NCBI GenBank assembly: GCA_934141445.1
Contig: CAKPCF010000001.1
Span: 70,426-134,425 of the forward strand
Direction of reading: 5' to 3'
DNA from: an uncultured Clostridia bacterium
Lineage (GTDB): Bacteria > Bacillota > Clostridia > TANB77 > CAG-508
Length of the DNA stretch: 64,000 bases
Within the stretch, counting starts at the first letter, position 1, and every line of letters begins with the position of its first letter. This document shows positions 1 to 7,687 of the stretch, in pieces. The notes below the pieces were generated by a model. It was not told the DNA's origin. It ran no database searches and saw nothing but the letters and a program-made list of their open reading frames with translations. Both the position numbers and the translations under genes were made by a program.

Positions 1-446
1 CCGAGAAAATATCAAATATGGATGTAAGACAGCCAGATAAAACAATTTTATTATCACCTTGGTTAGATGTAACTTTAAGTAATCCTAAAATAACAAAGGA
101 ATTACAACAAAGAGACCCAAGGCTTATAAAAGATGTACTTAAAGTTGCAGGTGTTACTTATGCAGGAAAAGAAGGTATGAATAACTATTTAGTAAATCCA
201 ATATTAGGACCTATAAAGAACTTGAAAAATGTTACATTGTATATTGGAACTTATGATATACTAAATCCAGATGCACATACATTTTTAGAACGAGCTGAAA
301 AAGAAAATGTGCATATAGATTTTAGAGAAACGGAAAAGGCTATTCATATATGGATGACATATAGAGAAAAAAAGCAATATGCTTCTGAAGAAACTTATCA
401 AGATATTGTTAAATTAGTAAAGGAAGTAAAGAAAAATGAGTTTTAG
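1..446 (+). CDS. Alpha/beta hydrolase (acetyl-esterase type), 3' part only
   Basis: The reading frame is open to the left edge (codons start at base 3), so this is the C-terminal part of a longer gene; the ATG at 18 is probably internal. The visible part has features of the alpha/beta hydrolase-3 (esterase/lipase) fold: an LLSPWLD segment, a GTYDIL segment placing the usual acid residue after a beta strand, and AIHIWM supplying the catalytic histidine. The nucleophile Ser lies outside the window. It overlaps the next gene by 11 bp, which suggests translational coupling with the acyltransferase and membrane protein downstream. The substrate is probably a small ester; this is inference from family only. 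Confidence 0.75.
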   Translation, partial: EKISNMDVRQPDKTILLSPWLDVTLSNPKITKELQQRDPRLIKDVLKVAGVTYAGKEGMNNYLVNPILGPIKNLKNVTLYIGTYDILNPDAHTFLERAEKENVHIDFRETEKAIHIWMTYREKKQYASEETYQDIVKLVKEVKKNEF

Positions 447-1701
447 AAGGAAAGAAGATTTATCTTGGAGAAGGCTAGATAATTATGCAAAACTTTTTCC
501 ACTAGCTTCTACCAAAAAATATAGTTCTGTATTTAGAATATCAATTACATTAAAGGAAAAAATAGACCCTAAAATCCTAGAAAAGGCAGTAAAAATAAGC
601 CTTAAAAAATTCAAGCTTTTTAAGGTTAGAATGAGACAAGGAATATTTTGGTATTATTTTGAAAGTAATCCAAAAAGCGTTGTGATCGAAGAAGAACACG
701 ATTATCCTTGTAAATATATTGATTTGCCAGCTAATAATGATTATTTATTTAAGATAACATATTTTGCTTGTAAAATAAATTTAGATATATTTCATTGTCT
801 TACAGATGGCAACAGTGCCTTACATTTTTTAAAAGAAATAACTTATAATTATATTGAAATAGCACATTTTAATAGTAAAAATATTTCAGAAGAAGGCGAA
901 AGAAAAGTAAATTACGATTCTGTTGATAGCTATGCTCAAAATTTTAATAAGAAACTTAAAGGTGAAGGAAAAGGCAAAAAAGCGTATGTTCTTACTGGCA
1001 GAAATCTAGTGCCAGGAGTAGTGGCAGCAACACATGAATACATAAATGCTACTCAATTAAAAGAACAAGCTAAAGCAAAAGGAGCTACTATTACTCAATA
1101 TTTAACAGCAACACTTATATATTCAATATATCAAGAGCAACTAAAAGGAAATAAAAAGAATAGACCAATAAAGATAAGTGTTCCAGTAAATTTGAAAAAG
1201 TATTTTCCATCAAAAACAATATCAAATTTCTTTTCATATATAGATGTAAATGTATATGCAGATAAAGAAAAAAGTTTTGATAATATTTTAAAAGCAGTAA
1301 TAGAGCAGTTTAAATTAAAATTGCAAGAGGAAGAATTATTAAAAACAATAGCAACTAATGTAAAACTTGGAACAAATCCATTTTTGAGAATAGTACCATT
1401 ATTTATAAAGAAAAAGGTAGTGCAAATTGCATATAAAGAAAGAAGAAAATACAACACTACAACATTATCAAGTATAGGAAGAATAGGATTTATAGCTGAA
1501 TATAAGCCATTTATAGATAAAGTATATTTTTTAATTGCACCAGAAACAGTAGAAAAAATAAAATGTACAGCATGTTGTGTAGATAATACTATAATTTTTT
1601 CGGTTGCTTCTGTTCTAGAAAGTAGAAATGTTGAAAATACATTTATGAAGTTTTTGCAATCAAATGGAATAGATGTAGAAATAGAAGGAAATGGGGTGTA
1701 A
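436..1701 (+). CDS. Alcohol acetyltransferase-like / condensation-superfamily acyltransferase
   Basis: This 421-residue protein belongs to the chloramphenicol-acetyltransferase/condensation superfamily. The diagnostic HxxxDG motif is present as HCLTDG (His120, Asp124, Gly125), and the N-terminal half has the usual strand-helix pattern. Family members move acyl groups from a CoA or carrier thioester to an alcohol or amine; alcohol acetyltransferases are the closest type I recognise. The ATG is preceded by an AGGAAG ribosome site inside the end of the hydrolase gene. A membrane protein gene begins 3 bp after the stop, so the three genes look like one unit for making and cutting an ester or lipid. 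The real substrate is not predictable. Confidence 0.65.
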   Translation: MSFRRKEDLSWRRLDNYAKLFPLASTKKYSSVFRISITLKEKIDPKILEKAVKISLKKFKLFKVRMRQGIFWYYFESNPKSVVIEEEHDYPCKYIDLPANNDYLFKITYFACKINLDIFHCLTDGNSALHFLKEITYNYIEIAHFNSKNISEEGERKVNYDSVDSYAQNFNKKLKGEGKGKKAYVLTGRNLVPGVVAATHEYINATQLKEQAKAKGATITQYLTATLIYSIYQEQLKGNKKNRPIKISVPVNLKKYFPSKTISNFFSYIDVNVYADKEKSFDNILKAVIEQFKLKLQEEELLKTIATNVKLGTNPFLRIVPLFIKKKVVQIAYKERRKYNTTTLSSIGRIGFIAEYKPFIDKVYFLIAPETVEKIKCTACCVDNTIIFSVASVLESRNVENTFMKFLQSNGIDVEIEGNGV

Positions 1702-1704
1702 TAG

Positions 1705-2268
1705 ATGTTATATCCAAAAATAAAAAATATAAAAAATAGCAAAGCTGTAATGAATATAAGTATAATTGTTACTGTATTTATTTCAGCAACTCTTATACTT
1801 ATAAATTATTCATTACAAGAAAAATTAAATTGGTCAATAATTGCAATATTAGGAATTATATATATATGGAATACGGTTATATTCTCTTTAAGAAAAGGAA
1901 TAAATCTAGCATCAAGTGTAGCACTGCAAACTATACAAATTCTAATATTACTATTTTTTATTGATTTTGTATTTGGTTTTAAAAAATGGTCATTTATAAT
2001 TGGATTTCCAATAGTAACTATTGTTTCAAACTTAATAATGTGCATATTGACTTTAGTAAAATACAAGAAGTATGTAAAATATGCAATTTACGAAATATTT
2101 ATTTTGTTTATAAGTGTACTATTGAATTTTATAATAATATGTATTTTTAAAGAAAAAATTGTTTTAAATATTATTTCATTATTTTGTGCATTTTTAAATT
2201 TAATTTTAGTACTTGCCTTAAGTGGCAAAGCTATTAAAATAGAAGTCCAAAAGAAATTTCATATATAA
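1705..2268 (+). CDS. Multi-pass membrane protein, DUF6320-like
   Basis: A 187-residue protein that is almost entirely hydrophobic, with about six predicted membrane helices separated by short basic loops and a basic C-terminus. I associate this three-gene order (hydrolase, acyltransferase, polytopic membrane protein) with the DUF6320 family of Clostridia, but the assignment is from memory of context and not from a diagnostic motif. The N-terminal zinc ribbon I would expect in longer DUF6320 proteins is absent. The gene starts 3 bp after the acyltransferase stop, with a GGGGTG ribosome site overlapping that gene's end, and stops at a terminator hairpin. A membrane partner for the acyltransferase is the simplest guess. 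Confidence 0.5.
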   Translation: MLYPKIKNIKNSKAVMNISIIVTVFISATLILINYSLQEKLNWSIIAILGIIYIWNTVIFSLRKGINLASSVALQTIQILILLFFIDFVFGFKKWSFIIGFPIVTIVSNLIMCILTLVKYKKYVKYAIYEIFILFISVLLNFIIICIFKEKIVLNIISLFCAFLNLILVLALSGKAIKIEVQKKFHI

Positions 2269-2271
2269 AAG

Positions 2272-2297
2272 AAGACTAGTGTTTACTAGTTTTTTCT
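2272..2297 (+). terminator. Rho-independent terminator after the acyltransferase operon
   Basis: The 6-bp palindromic arms ACTAGT/ACTAGT (2275-2280, 2285-2290) enclose the loop GTTT, are extended by weaker pairs, and are followed by a T run. The hairpin overlaps the stop codon of the convergent gene. Confidence 0.6.
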
Positions 2298-2599
2298 TTT
2301 GGCTCAAAACATAGCGCTTCTTTTTTATATAAATATATTTTTTGACTTTTAACATATAAAAATGTATATGTTAATACACTTAATATATTTTCTTGCTGGA
2401 AACTGAGAATACTAAATAAAAATATTGGAAAATATAAAGCAACAAATAGACTGATTTTTGAGCTTAAGCTAGTACAGATAATACTACTTAATAAATATAG
2501 TAATAATGCGCAAACACCATTAACTATGGCAGTTGAATAGTCTAAGAAACCAAGCAATTTTGGTTTGAAATTATAATTTTTTGGGAAAATAAATTTCAT
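2276..2599 (-). CDS. Small membrane protein, VirB3/PrgI-like T4SS component
   Basis: A 107-residue protein with two long hydrophobic segments (about residues 26-48 and 50-70) and a short basic tail containing IYLYKK. Size, topology and position directly downstream of a VirB6-like gene fit the VirB3/PrgI class of inner-membrane proteins that accompany the VirB4 ATPase in Gram-positive conjugation systems. A good AGGAGG site precedes the ATG. The oddity is what follows: VirB4 normally comes next, but here the strand ends within 8 bp of a convergent unrelated operon. Family assignment is by context and topology, not by a strong motif. Confidence 0.45.
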   Translation of the reverse strand: MKFIFPKNYNFKPKLLGFLDYSTAIVNGVCALLLYLLSSIICTSLSSKISLFVALYFPIFLFSILSFQQENILSVLTYTFLYVKSQKIYLYKKEALCFEPKEKTSKH

Positions 2600-2609
2600 T
2601 AAATACCTC

Positions 2610-3482
2610 CTATTGTTTGAAGAATGGAATATTACTTCTTATTTCATAAGAAACTCCGCCAATAAGCTCTCTCATAAAATAATTACATTTTGTTATAGCA
2701 TAGATTGAAGCTATGTAAAGCAATTTTTGAAGTTCAATATCACTAATATCAATTAACGAAAATGCTAAAAGAAGAATTATTGATAATAGAACCTGAACTA
2801 AAAGCAGAGACATAAAACTTTTAAACCATGCTTTGAAGAAATGACTTGTATTTTCGGAAAGCAAACTCAAAAAAGCAAATGGGCATAAGATACTAAATAT
2901 TTGAATTAGTAAATATCTTAGTGAATATGTGAAAATTAGGGATAACATTCCAACAGATGAAAATGATTTAACAATTCCATCAAAAGAAAATAAATCAAAA
3001 GTAGTAGTTTCAGAATATAGAATAATATTTAAGTGTTTTATAAATTCTGAAAAGCTAATATTTATTCCAAAGAGCTCTTGGCACAAAGAATTTATACTTT
3101 GACTTACTAAAGAAACAATATAAATTATTTCTTTACAAAACCATAATGATGAGTTCATAAGACCTATAAAAAATATAGCTTTAAATACAAACTGTACAGG
3201 ATTTTGTACTCTTTGGTAAATTAAATGTGAAGTAAGATATTGAATGCCATAAAATATAAAAAAGCCTAAAACAAGAGCATTACATATAAGAATAACACCA
3301 CTTGTTGAATTTTCACCAATAATATTTTTTAAGTGAGTTTGTTCTAAAATTGATGTATTGATAAAACAAATATTATCAAGCAAATTGTAAATAGTCTTAT
3401 CAATTGATGTAAAAAATTTTAATAAAATGTTGTTGATAATTTGAAATATCAACTCTGATAAATTTTCACTTGTTAGTTCCAT
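2610..3482 (-). CDS. VirB6/TrbL-like polytopic membrane protein
   Basis: A 290-residue protein with roughly six hydrophobic helices, a largely polar N-terminal 60 residues and a short polar C-terminus. This resembles the VirB6/TrbL-type channel proteins of Gram-positive type IV secretion systems, which form part of the inner-membrane passage. It lies between a VirB2-like small protein and a VirB3/PrgI-like protein, the order usual in clostridial conjugative elements. The ribosome site is weak: no clear AGGAGG lies just ahead of the ATG. The gene is intact, so the channel gene itself is not obviously decayed even though the coupling ATPase upstream is frameshifted. Confidence 0.5.
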   Translation of the reverse strand: MELTSENLSELIFQIINNILLKFFTSIDKTIYNLLDNICFINTSILEQTHLKNIIGENSTSGVILICNALVLGFFIFYGIQYLTSHLIYQRVQNPVQFVFKAIFFIGLMNSSLWFCKEIIYIVSLVSQSINSLCQELFGINISFSEFIKHLNIILYSETTTFDLFSFDGIVKSFSSVGMLSLIFTYSLRYLLIQIFSILCPFAFLSLLSENTSHFFKAWFKSFMSLLLVQVLLSIILLLAFSLIDISDIELQKLLYIASIYAITKCNYFMRELIGGVSYEIRSNIPFFKQ

Positions 3483-3546
3483 TTAATAAGCATATTATCT
3501 AATAAATTAGATTGATTCCTTTCTGTAAAAATTTTAGTTATATAAA

Positions 3547-3876
3547 TTAGGTTAATAATGTTTTTATTAAAGAAAGCACTAAATCAATGCAAAGAATGAA
3601 ACCATAAGAAAATAAAGCACTACGAATCAATTTTTTTGAAGTTCTAATTTTTTCCTCATCACCAAAACTAAATTTTTTCATTAAAACTCCACTTCCAACT
3701 GCAACAGCTGCAGCTGGTGTCGATAATTTTAAGATATAGTTTTCAATTTTCTCAAATGCATTGTTTAAGGTGCTAACTAACTTTGGATCACCAGCAAAAG
3801 AAATATTGCTGAAAAAGAAAAGTGTAAAAAGCAAAAATAACAAAATGTACAAATAAAAAATATTTTTAGTTTTCAT
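3547..3876 (-). CDS. VirB2/TrbC-like exported small protein (pilin-like)
   Basis: A 109-residue protein with an N-terminal signal sequence (hydrophobic residues about 7-28, probable cleavage after SFA near residue 28), a short central hydrophobic Ala/Val-rich stretch and a C-terminal membrane helix. This layout fits VirB2/TrbC-type pilin precursors and the equivalent small proteins found between VirD4 and VirB6 in clostridial conjugative elements. An AGGAGG-like site precedes the ATG. The gene starts 12 bp downstream of the VirD4-like gene. Size, topology and position are the only support; no sequence motif is decisive. Confidence 0.45.
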   Translation of the reverse strand: MKTKNIFYLYILLFLLFTLFFFSNISFAGDPKLVSTLNNAFEKIENYILKLSTPAAAVAVGSGVLMKKFSFGDEEKIRTSKKLIRSALFSYGFILCIDLVLSLIKTLLT

Positions 3877-3888
3877 TAAGAAACCTCC

Positions 3889-5647
3889 TTAGTTGTTTTC
3901 TTTGAAGTGAGGTAGCATTTGTATTTTTTGAGGTTCTAAAATAGAGTAACCATTAGATAAAAATGCTAAACACTCAAAGGTTTTTAAATTTTGTGAAAAA
4001 TAGTTGGTATCATATTTAAAATCATTTTGTAAATAGGTATTATAGCTTTCAGAAATATTTGAATCTCTAGAAATTAAGCTATTTGTAAAAATATTAAAAT
4101 CTGTTGTTTTTGCATTTTCTGAAATAGTAACAGAAGTTCTTTCTTTATCAAATTTTCCGATTTGCTTTTGAGCTTCTTCAATTGTGAAAATATCATCGGT
4201 ACGAAACCATAGTTTATTTATTAAATTTTGTAAAATCACTTTAACACTAGATTCATTTTTTAAACTGTTTAAAAGAGATGTATAGCTTTGAGTAGCAACA
4301 ATATTTATACATTTTGCTTCTCTACATTCAGAGAAAAATTCAGCATCATTTTCAGTTATATATTCATGATATTCATCACTAATAAAAGCTGATGGCCTAG
4401 CAGATTGATTATGCGATAGTTGTAACATTACATCTGTTTGAAAACTTAATTTTAGATATGTTGCAATTATCTTTGATAAATTTCTATATTCTGAAATATT
4501 CATTTGCAAAACGACAATTTTACCTAGTTGTAAACATTCTTTAAAGTCTTTAAAATTTATTTCAGATTTTTGAGGGCAAAAAACATTAGAAATTTGATAA
4601 TCAGAAATAAAAACATTGGTGATTCTACTTATTTCTGAACGCAATATTGAAATTGTTCTTTGGTCTAGTGAAAAAAATTCTTTTTGGAAAAAATCAATAC
4701 AAGATATTAAATCATATACTTGCTCTTGATTAAATTTAGATTCTTTAAACATAGTCTTTAAATATATAATTTTTTCTTCAAAATACTCTGGAAACATTAC
4801 TATTTTGTGAATTTCTGTAAAAGTAACATAGTTATCGTTGTATAATCTGCATAATTTAATGGATTCTGTTAAAATTTGTTCAGCTTTATCTAACCAATAA
4901 TCTTCACCATTATTTTTACTAAACAAAGTTAAAACAGTTTTTAAACGATTTGCAACAACACTAGCTTTTAGTTCAGGAGTATCTAATGGATTGTATTTTA
5001 CTTTTCCAGAAAGATTTATAAATGTTAAATCTTTTTCTCTACCACATGCTATTGCATATTTTTGTACTTCTTTTGCATAGTTTCCGTTTTACATCTAGTA
5101 TTAGCATACCTAGTTTTTCATTTGGACTATTTGCTTTGTAAGTAATTAGCTGTTTAGTAAAAGGATACATTGCAGAAGATGTTTTTCCACTTCCAATAGT
5201 TCCTGTAATTAAAATATTTTGGAATAACCCCTTTTCTAAAACGAAAATGGGTTCATTGTTGGCAGAGAGTCCAATTTTTAAAGATAATGTATCATTTTCT
5301 TTTTCATTAGAAATTGCCTTTTTATGTTTAGATTTTTGAAGTTTGAATTTTGGGCTAAATTTAAAAATTTTGGAAAAGTCGAGATTTTGTGATTTTATGA
5401 AACTTGATATGCGATATACAATGTTGAAATGTATAATTGAATATGCTAGTACAAATAATATACAGTAAGATTTTTTAATAAAAATCCAAGTTTGAGGGTA
5501 TAGTTCGCAAATGTCAAACGGGTGAATAGCATAAGGAAAAATTAGATGTTCAGCCATATAAATTTCATAAAAATATGAGTATTGTAAATTAAAAAATATA
5601 AAAAGACATATTAAATAAACAAAAAAATTAAAAAGAAATTTTTTCAA
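3889..5647 (-). pseudogene. VirD4/TraG-type coupling ATPase, single-base frameshift
   Basis: Two adjacent minus-strand frames join into one coupling-protein sequence of about 585 residues. The upstream frame (from 5647) has two N-terminal membrane helices and a Walker A motif GTIGSGKTSS, then reaches LILDVK and runs into a wrong-frame tail. Dropping one base at 5086 (the C in AAAACGG on the minus strand) continues it as GNYAKEVQKYAIACGREKDL and onward without a stop into the downstream frame, which carries the C-terminal ATPase region (ISDEYHEY, ATQSY). The break therefore follows the DPKG-like motif. It lies in no long homopolymer, so it may be a true mutation, but an assembly error is possible. 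This ATPase would have recruited substrate to the secretion channel. Confidence 0.75.
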
Positions 5648-5655
5648 AGTACCTC

Positions 5656-5799
5656 CTATAGTTTTTTCTTTTTGATAGATAATTTTGAACCTTGTAAATT
5701 CTTAGAAAAAAATGTATCTAACAAAGAATATAAAAAATAAATGATAATAAAAAAATTGATACCTAAACTGATAAAAAAGAAATTTACCAGCCAATTCAA
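5656..5799 (-). CDS. Small membrane protein upstream of the VirD4-like gene
   Basis: A 47-codon frame beginning with TTG, preceded by an AGGTGA ribosome site (minus strand, 5805-5810). It encodes a hydrophobic helix (residues about 4-27) followed by a basic tail ending in KKKKL. It sits between the promoter at 5832-5860 and the VirD4-like gene on the same strand, 8 bp before that gene's start. Small single-helix proteins at the head of such operons are common, but I recognise no family. Confidence 0.4.
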   Translation of the reverse strand: MNWLVNFFFISLGINFFIIIYFLYSLLDTFFSKNLQGSKLSIKKKKL

Positions 5800-5831
5800 T
5801 AAAAGTCACCTGCCTTTCTTGAATTTTGTAT

Positions 5832-5860
5832 ATAATACAATATTTTTTTTCATTTGTCTA
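5832..5860 (-). promoter_or_regulatory. Sigma-A-type promoter of the T4SS-like block
   Basis: On the minus strand TAGACA (5860-5855) is followed after 17 bp by TATTAT (5837-5832), about 30 bp ahead of the TTG of the small membrane protein. Confidence 0.5.
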
Positions 5861-5918
5861 TACTTTTTTCAAATTTTATGTTAAAATTACAATGATTTCT
5901 ATAAAAGGAGGAATAAAA

Positions 5919-6101
5919 ATGATTGAGAAAACAATGACAATTGGAGAATTATTAGACCAATATCCAGATAAAGCAGATATATTATTAGATGCAGGAATGC
6001 ATTGTCTAGGATGTCCAGCATCACAAGCTGAAACTTTAGAAGAAGCATGTGAAGTTCATGGTATAGATGTAACTGATTTAATGGAAAAATTAAATGCTTA
6101 A
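5919..6101 (+). CDS. DUF1858 domain protein (CxxC, disulfide-oxidoreductase type)
   Basis: The ATG at 5919 is preceded by AGGAGG at 5906-5911. The 60-residue product is the compact DUF1858 domain: an N-terminal TIGELLDQYPDKADILLDAG segment and the signature GMHCLGCPAS with its CxxC pair. Members are often found fused to or beside hybrid-cluster and redox proteins in anaerobes and are thought to act in redox or metal chemistry; the exact reaction is not known. It stands alone between the leftward T4SS-like block and tRNA-Arg. The reading frame remains open upstream to 5826, but that stretch is low-complexity and lacks a ribosome site. Confidence 0.85.
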   Translation: MIEKTMTIGELLDQYPDKADILLDAGMHCLGCPASQAETLEEACEVHGIDVTDLMEKLNA

Positions 6102-6175
6102 TTAAATTTATAGATTTAATTAGGATTGGAATATTAAAAATAAATTGCACTTTAATATAAAAGTGCAATTATAAT

Positions 6176-6251
6176 CTCCTCATAGCTCAGCAGGATAGAG
6201 CAGTAGCCTCCTAAGCTACCGATTGTGGTTCGAGTCCGCATGGGGAGACCA
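6176..6251 (+). tRNA. tRNA-Arg (anticodon CCT)
   Basis: A full cloverleaf is visible: acceptor CTCCTCA pairs with TGGGGAG, the D arm is AGCTCAGC..., the anticodon stem GTAGC/GCTAC encloses the loop CTCCTAA (anticodon CCT), the T arm contains TTCGAGTCC, the discriminator is A and CCA is encoded (6249-6251). It would read AGG codons. Confidence 0.93.
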
Positions 6252-6287
6252 AAATAAACGATACTTCCAAACGGACTCGAAAAGGAG
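6231..6287 (+). repeat. Direct repeat, copy 1 (tRNA-Arg 3' end plus 36 bp)
   Basis: This 57-bp unit starts in the T arm of tRNA-Arg (CGAGTCC), covers the rest of the tRNA with CCA, and ends ACGGACTCGAAAAGGAG. A second copy with four mismatches lies 101 bp downstream. Within each copy GGACTCG is the reverse complement of CGAGTCC, so each unit can fold back on itself. Confidence 0.85.
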
Positions 6288-6293
6288 GAAAAG

Positions 6294-6316
6294 AAAAAGA
6301 TTCAGTGAATCTTTTT
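6294..6316 (+). terminator. Hairpin between the two tRNA-end repeats
   Basis: The perfect 10-bp arms AAAAAGATTC / GAATCTTTTT enclose the loop AGT, and the right arm ends in a T run. This fits a weak intrinsic terminator for the tRNA transcript. Confidence 0.5.
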
Positions 6317-6331
6317 CCCGACGCGGCTCGC

Positions 6332-6388
6332 CGAGTCCACATGGGGAGACCAAAGTAAATAATACTTCCAAACGGACTCGAAAAGGAG
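6332..6388 (+). repeat. Direct repeat, copy 2 (orphan tRNA-Arg 3' end)
   Basis: This copy repeats the last part of tRNA-Arg and its downstream flank with four substitutions, but no tRNA body precedes it. Duplicated tRNA 3' ends are the classic footprint of site-specific integration. Its final AAAAGGAG serves as the ribosome binding site of the HipA-like gene starting at 6395. Confidence 0.8.
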
Positions 6389-6394
6389 ATTTTT

Positions 6395-7633
6395 ATGAGT
6401 TTCAAAAAATATATTTTGATGAATCAAAATATAAAAGTTTTAGAGTTTAATTTTGATGAAGAATTAAATATTATTACTGAAATATTAAACATTTACAATA
6501 TTGATTATGCGCCATATAAATTAAAATGTGATTATGAGAGTAATGGAAAACTTGAAAAATCAATAAACAATTGGTATTCTGGCAGAGGAATACCAGTTTA
6601 TCGTGATAATTTAAAAGAAATAATGGAGCAATTTAATATTGATACAACTAAAGAACTTATAAATAAACATTTTGCATTATCTTTATCAGATCAATATTGG
6701 GTAAAACCATCTGATTTAACAATACAATGGGAAGAAATAAATTATTTTGATAATACTTATAATGCAGTTGCTTTTGCAAATGCAACATTTGGAGAAAATG
6801 CTACTAGTTCTATCAAAAACATATTTAATAATTCATCATTAGATAAGTTTAAAACTCCCAATAATACAACAGATGGACAACTTAAAAAAGTGTGGCTTAA
6901 AGTTAATGGGAAAAATTATTTATATAAAGCTTCAGGAACTTTATATAATTTTGAACCTATAAACGAGGTTTTAGCAAGCAAAATTTGTGAAATTTTAGAT
7001 GTGCCATATGTTAAATATTTAATTGATGTAATAAAGAGTAAGAGACAAGATACATTAGTAAGCATTTGTGAGTGTACAATAAACAAAAATCAAGAAATAA
7101 TAAATGCATATAATTTATTATCAGATAATAAGACTGAAAATTATATGGAAAACTATAAAAAATATTTAGAAATTTTAGAGTTGCATAATATACCACATGC
7201 AAAAGAATACATAGAAAAAATGTTTATGTTGGATTACATAATGTTAAATGAAGATAGACATTTGAATAATTTTGGAATTATAAGAGATGTAAATTCTTTA
7301 AATTGGATTTCTGTATGTCCAATATTTGATACTGGTAGAAGTATGAATACAAATGTAACTAAAAATTATTGGAATTTCAAAAATGGAGAAGTGAAATTTT
7401 TCTCACCAGTATTAGTTTCAAGTGAAATACTAACAGAAATTTTTACAATTTCAATTAGTGAAAAACAAATTTTTGAATTAAAACAATTAAATCAGGAATA
7501 TAAAAAATTACTAGAACAATATAGAGAATATACAAATCTTTCACAGGAGCAGGTTCAAGAACTTGTATATGGATATCAAGAAAGAATAAATGTGTTTGAA
7601 AGCATGATGAGTAAAAAAGAACTTATAAAATAA
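6395..7633 (+). CDS. HipA/CtkA-like serine/threonine kinase
   Basis: A 412-residue protein with HipA-like kinase hallmarks: TTDGQLKKVW (about 158-167), a likely ATP-binding lysine in NYLYKAS, the catalytic loop NEDRHLNNFG (285-294) and the metal-binding FDTG (311-314). Proteins of this type phosphorylate other proteins and occur both as toxins and as stand-alone kinases. The first 100 residues are specific to this protein and are not recognised. The start is fixed by AAAAGGAG six bases ahead of the ATG. No HipB-like antitoxin gene is adjacent, so a classical HipBA pair is not supported. Position directly after a duplicated tRNA end suggests acquisition as cargo. Confidence 0.75.
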   Translation: MSFKKYILMNQNIKVLEFNFDEELNIITEILNIYNIDYAPYKLKCDYESNGKLEKSINNWYSGRGIPVYRDNLKEIMEQFNIDTTKELINKHFALSLSDQYWVKPSDLTIQWEEINYFDNTYNAVAFANATFGENATSSIKNIFNNSSLDKFKTPNNTTDGQLKKVWLKVNGKNYLYKASGTLYNFEPINEVLASKICEILDVPYVKYLIDVIKSKRQDTLVSICECTINKNQEIINAYNLLSDNKTENYMENYKKYLEILELHNIPHAKEYIEKMFMLDYIMLNEDRHLNNFGIIRDVNSLNWISVCPIFDTGRSMNTNVTKNYWNFKNGEVKFFSPVLVSSEILTEIFTISISEKQIFELKQLNQEYKKLLEQYREYTNLSQEQVQELVYGYQERINVFESMMSKKELIK

Positions 7634-7635
7634 AA

Positions 7636-7663
7636 CCGCTGTTGCCCCAGATGGCAGCAGCGG
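7636..7663 (+). terminator. GC-rich hairpin after the HipA-like gene
   Basis: The 11-bp arms CCGCTGTTGCC / GGCAGCAGCGG (one G-T pair) enclose the loop CCAGAT. It starts 3 bp after the stop. There is no T run, so its strength as a terminator is uncertain; an AT-rich inverted repeat follows at 7672-7699. Confidence 0.5.
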
Positions 7664-7687
7664 AAGCACACACTAGAAAAGTGAATT

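Noticed and set aside
1131..1742. 203-codon minus-strand frame opposite the acyltransferase
   Set aside because: Antisense shadow of a gene with clear family motifs.
6211..6450. Short frames across tRNA-Arg and the duplicated repeat
   Set aside because: They overlap the tRNA and repeats on both strands; their apparent similarity comes only from the repeat.
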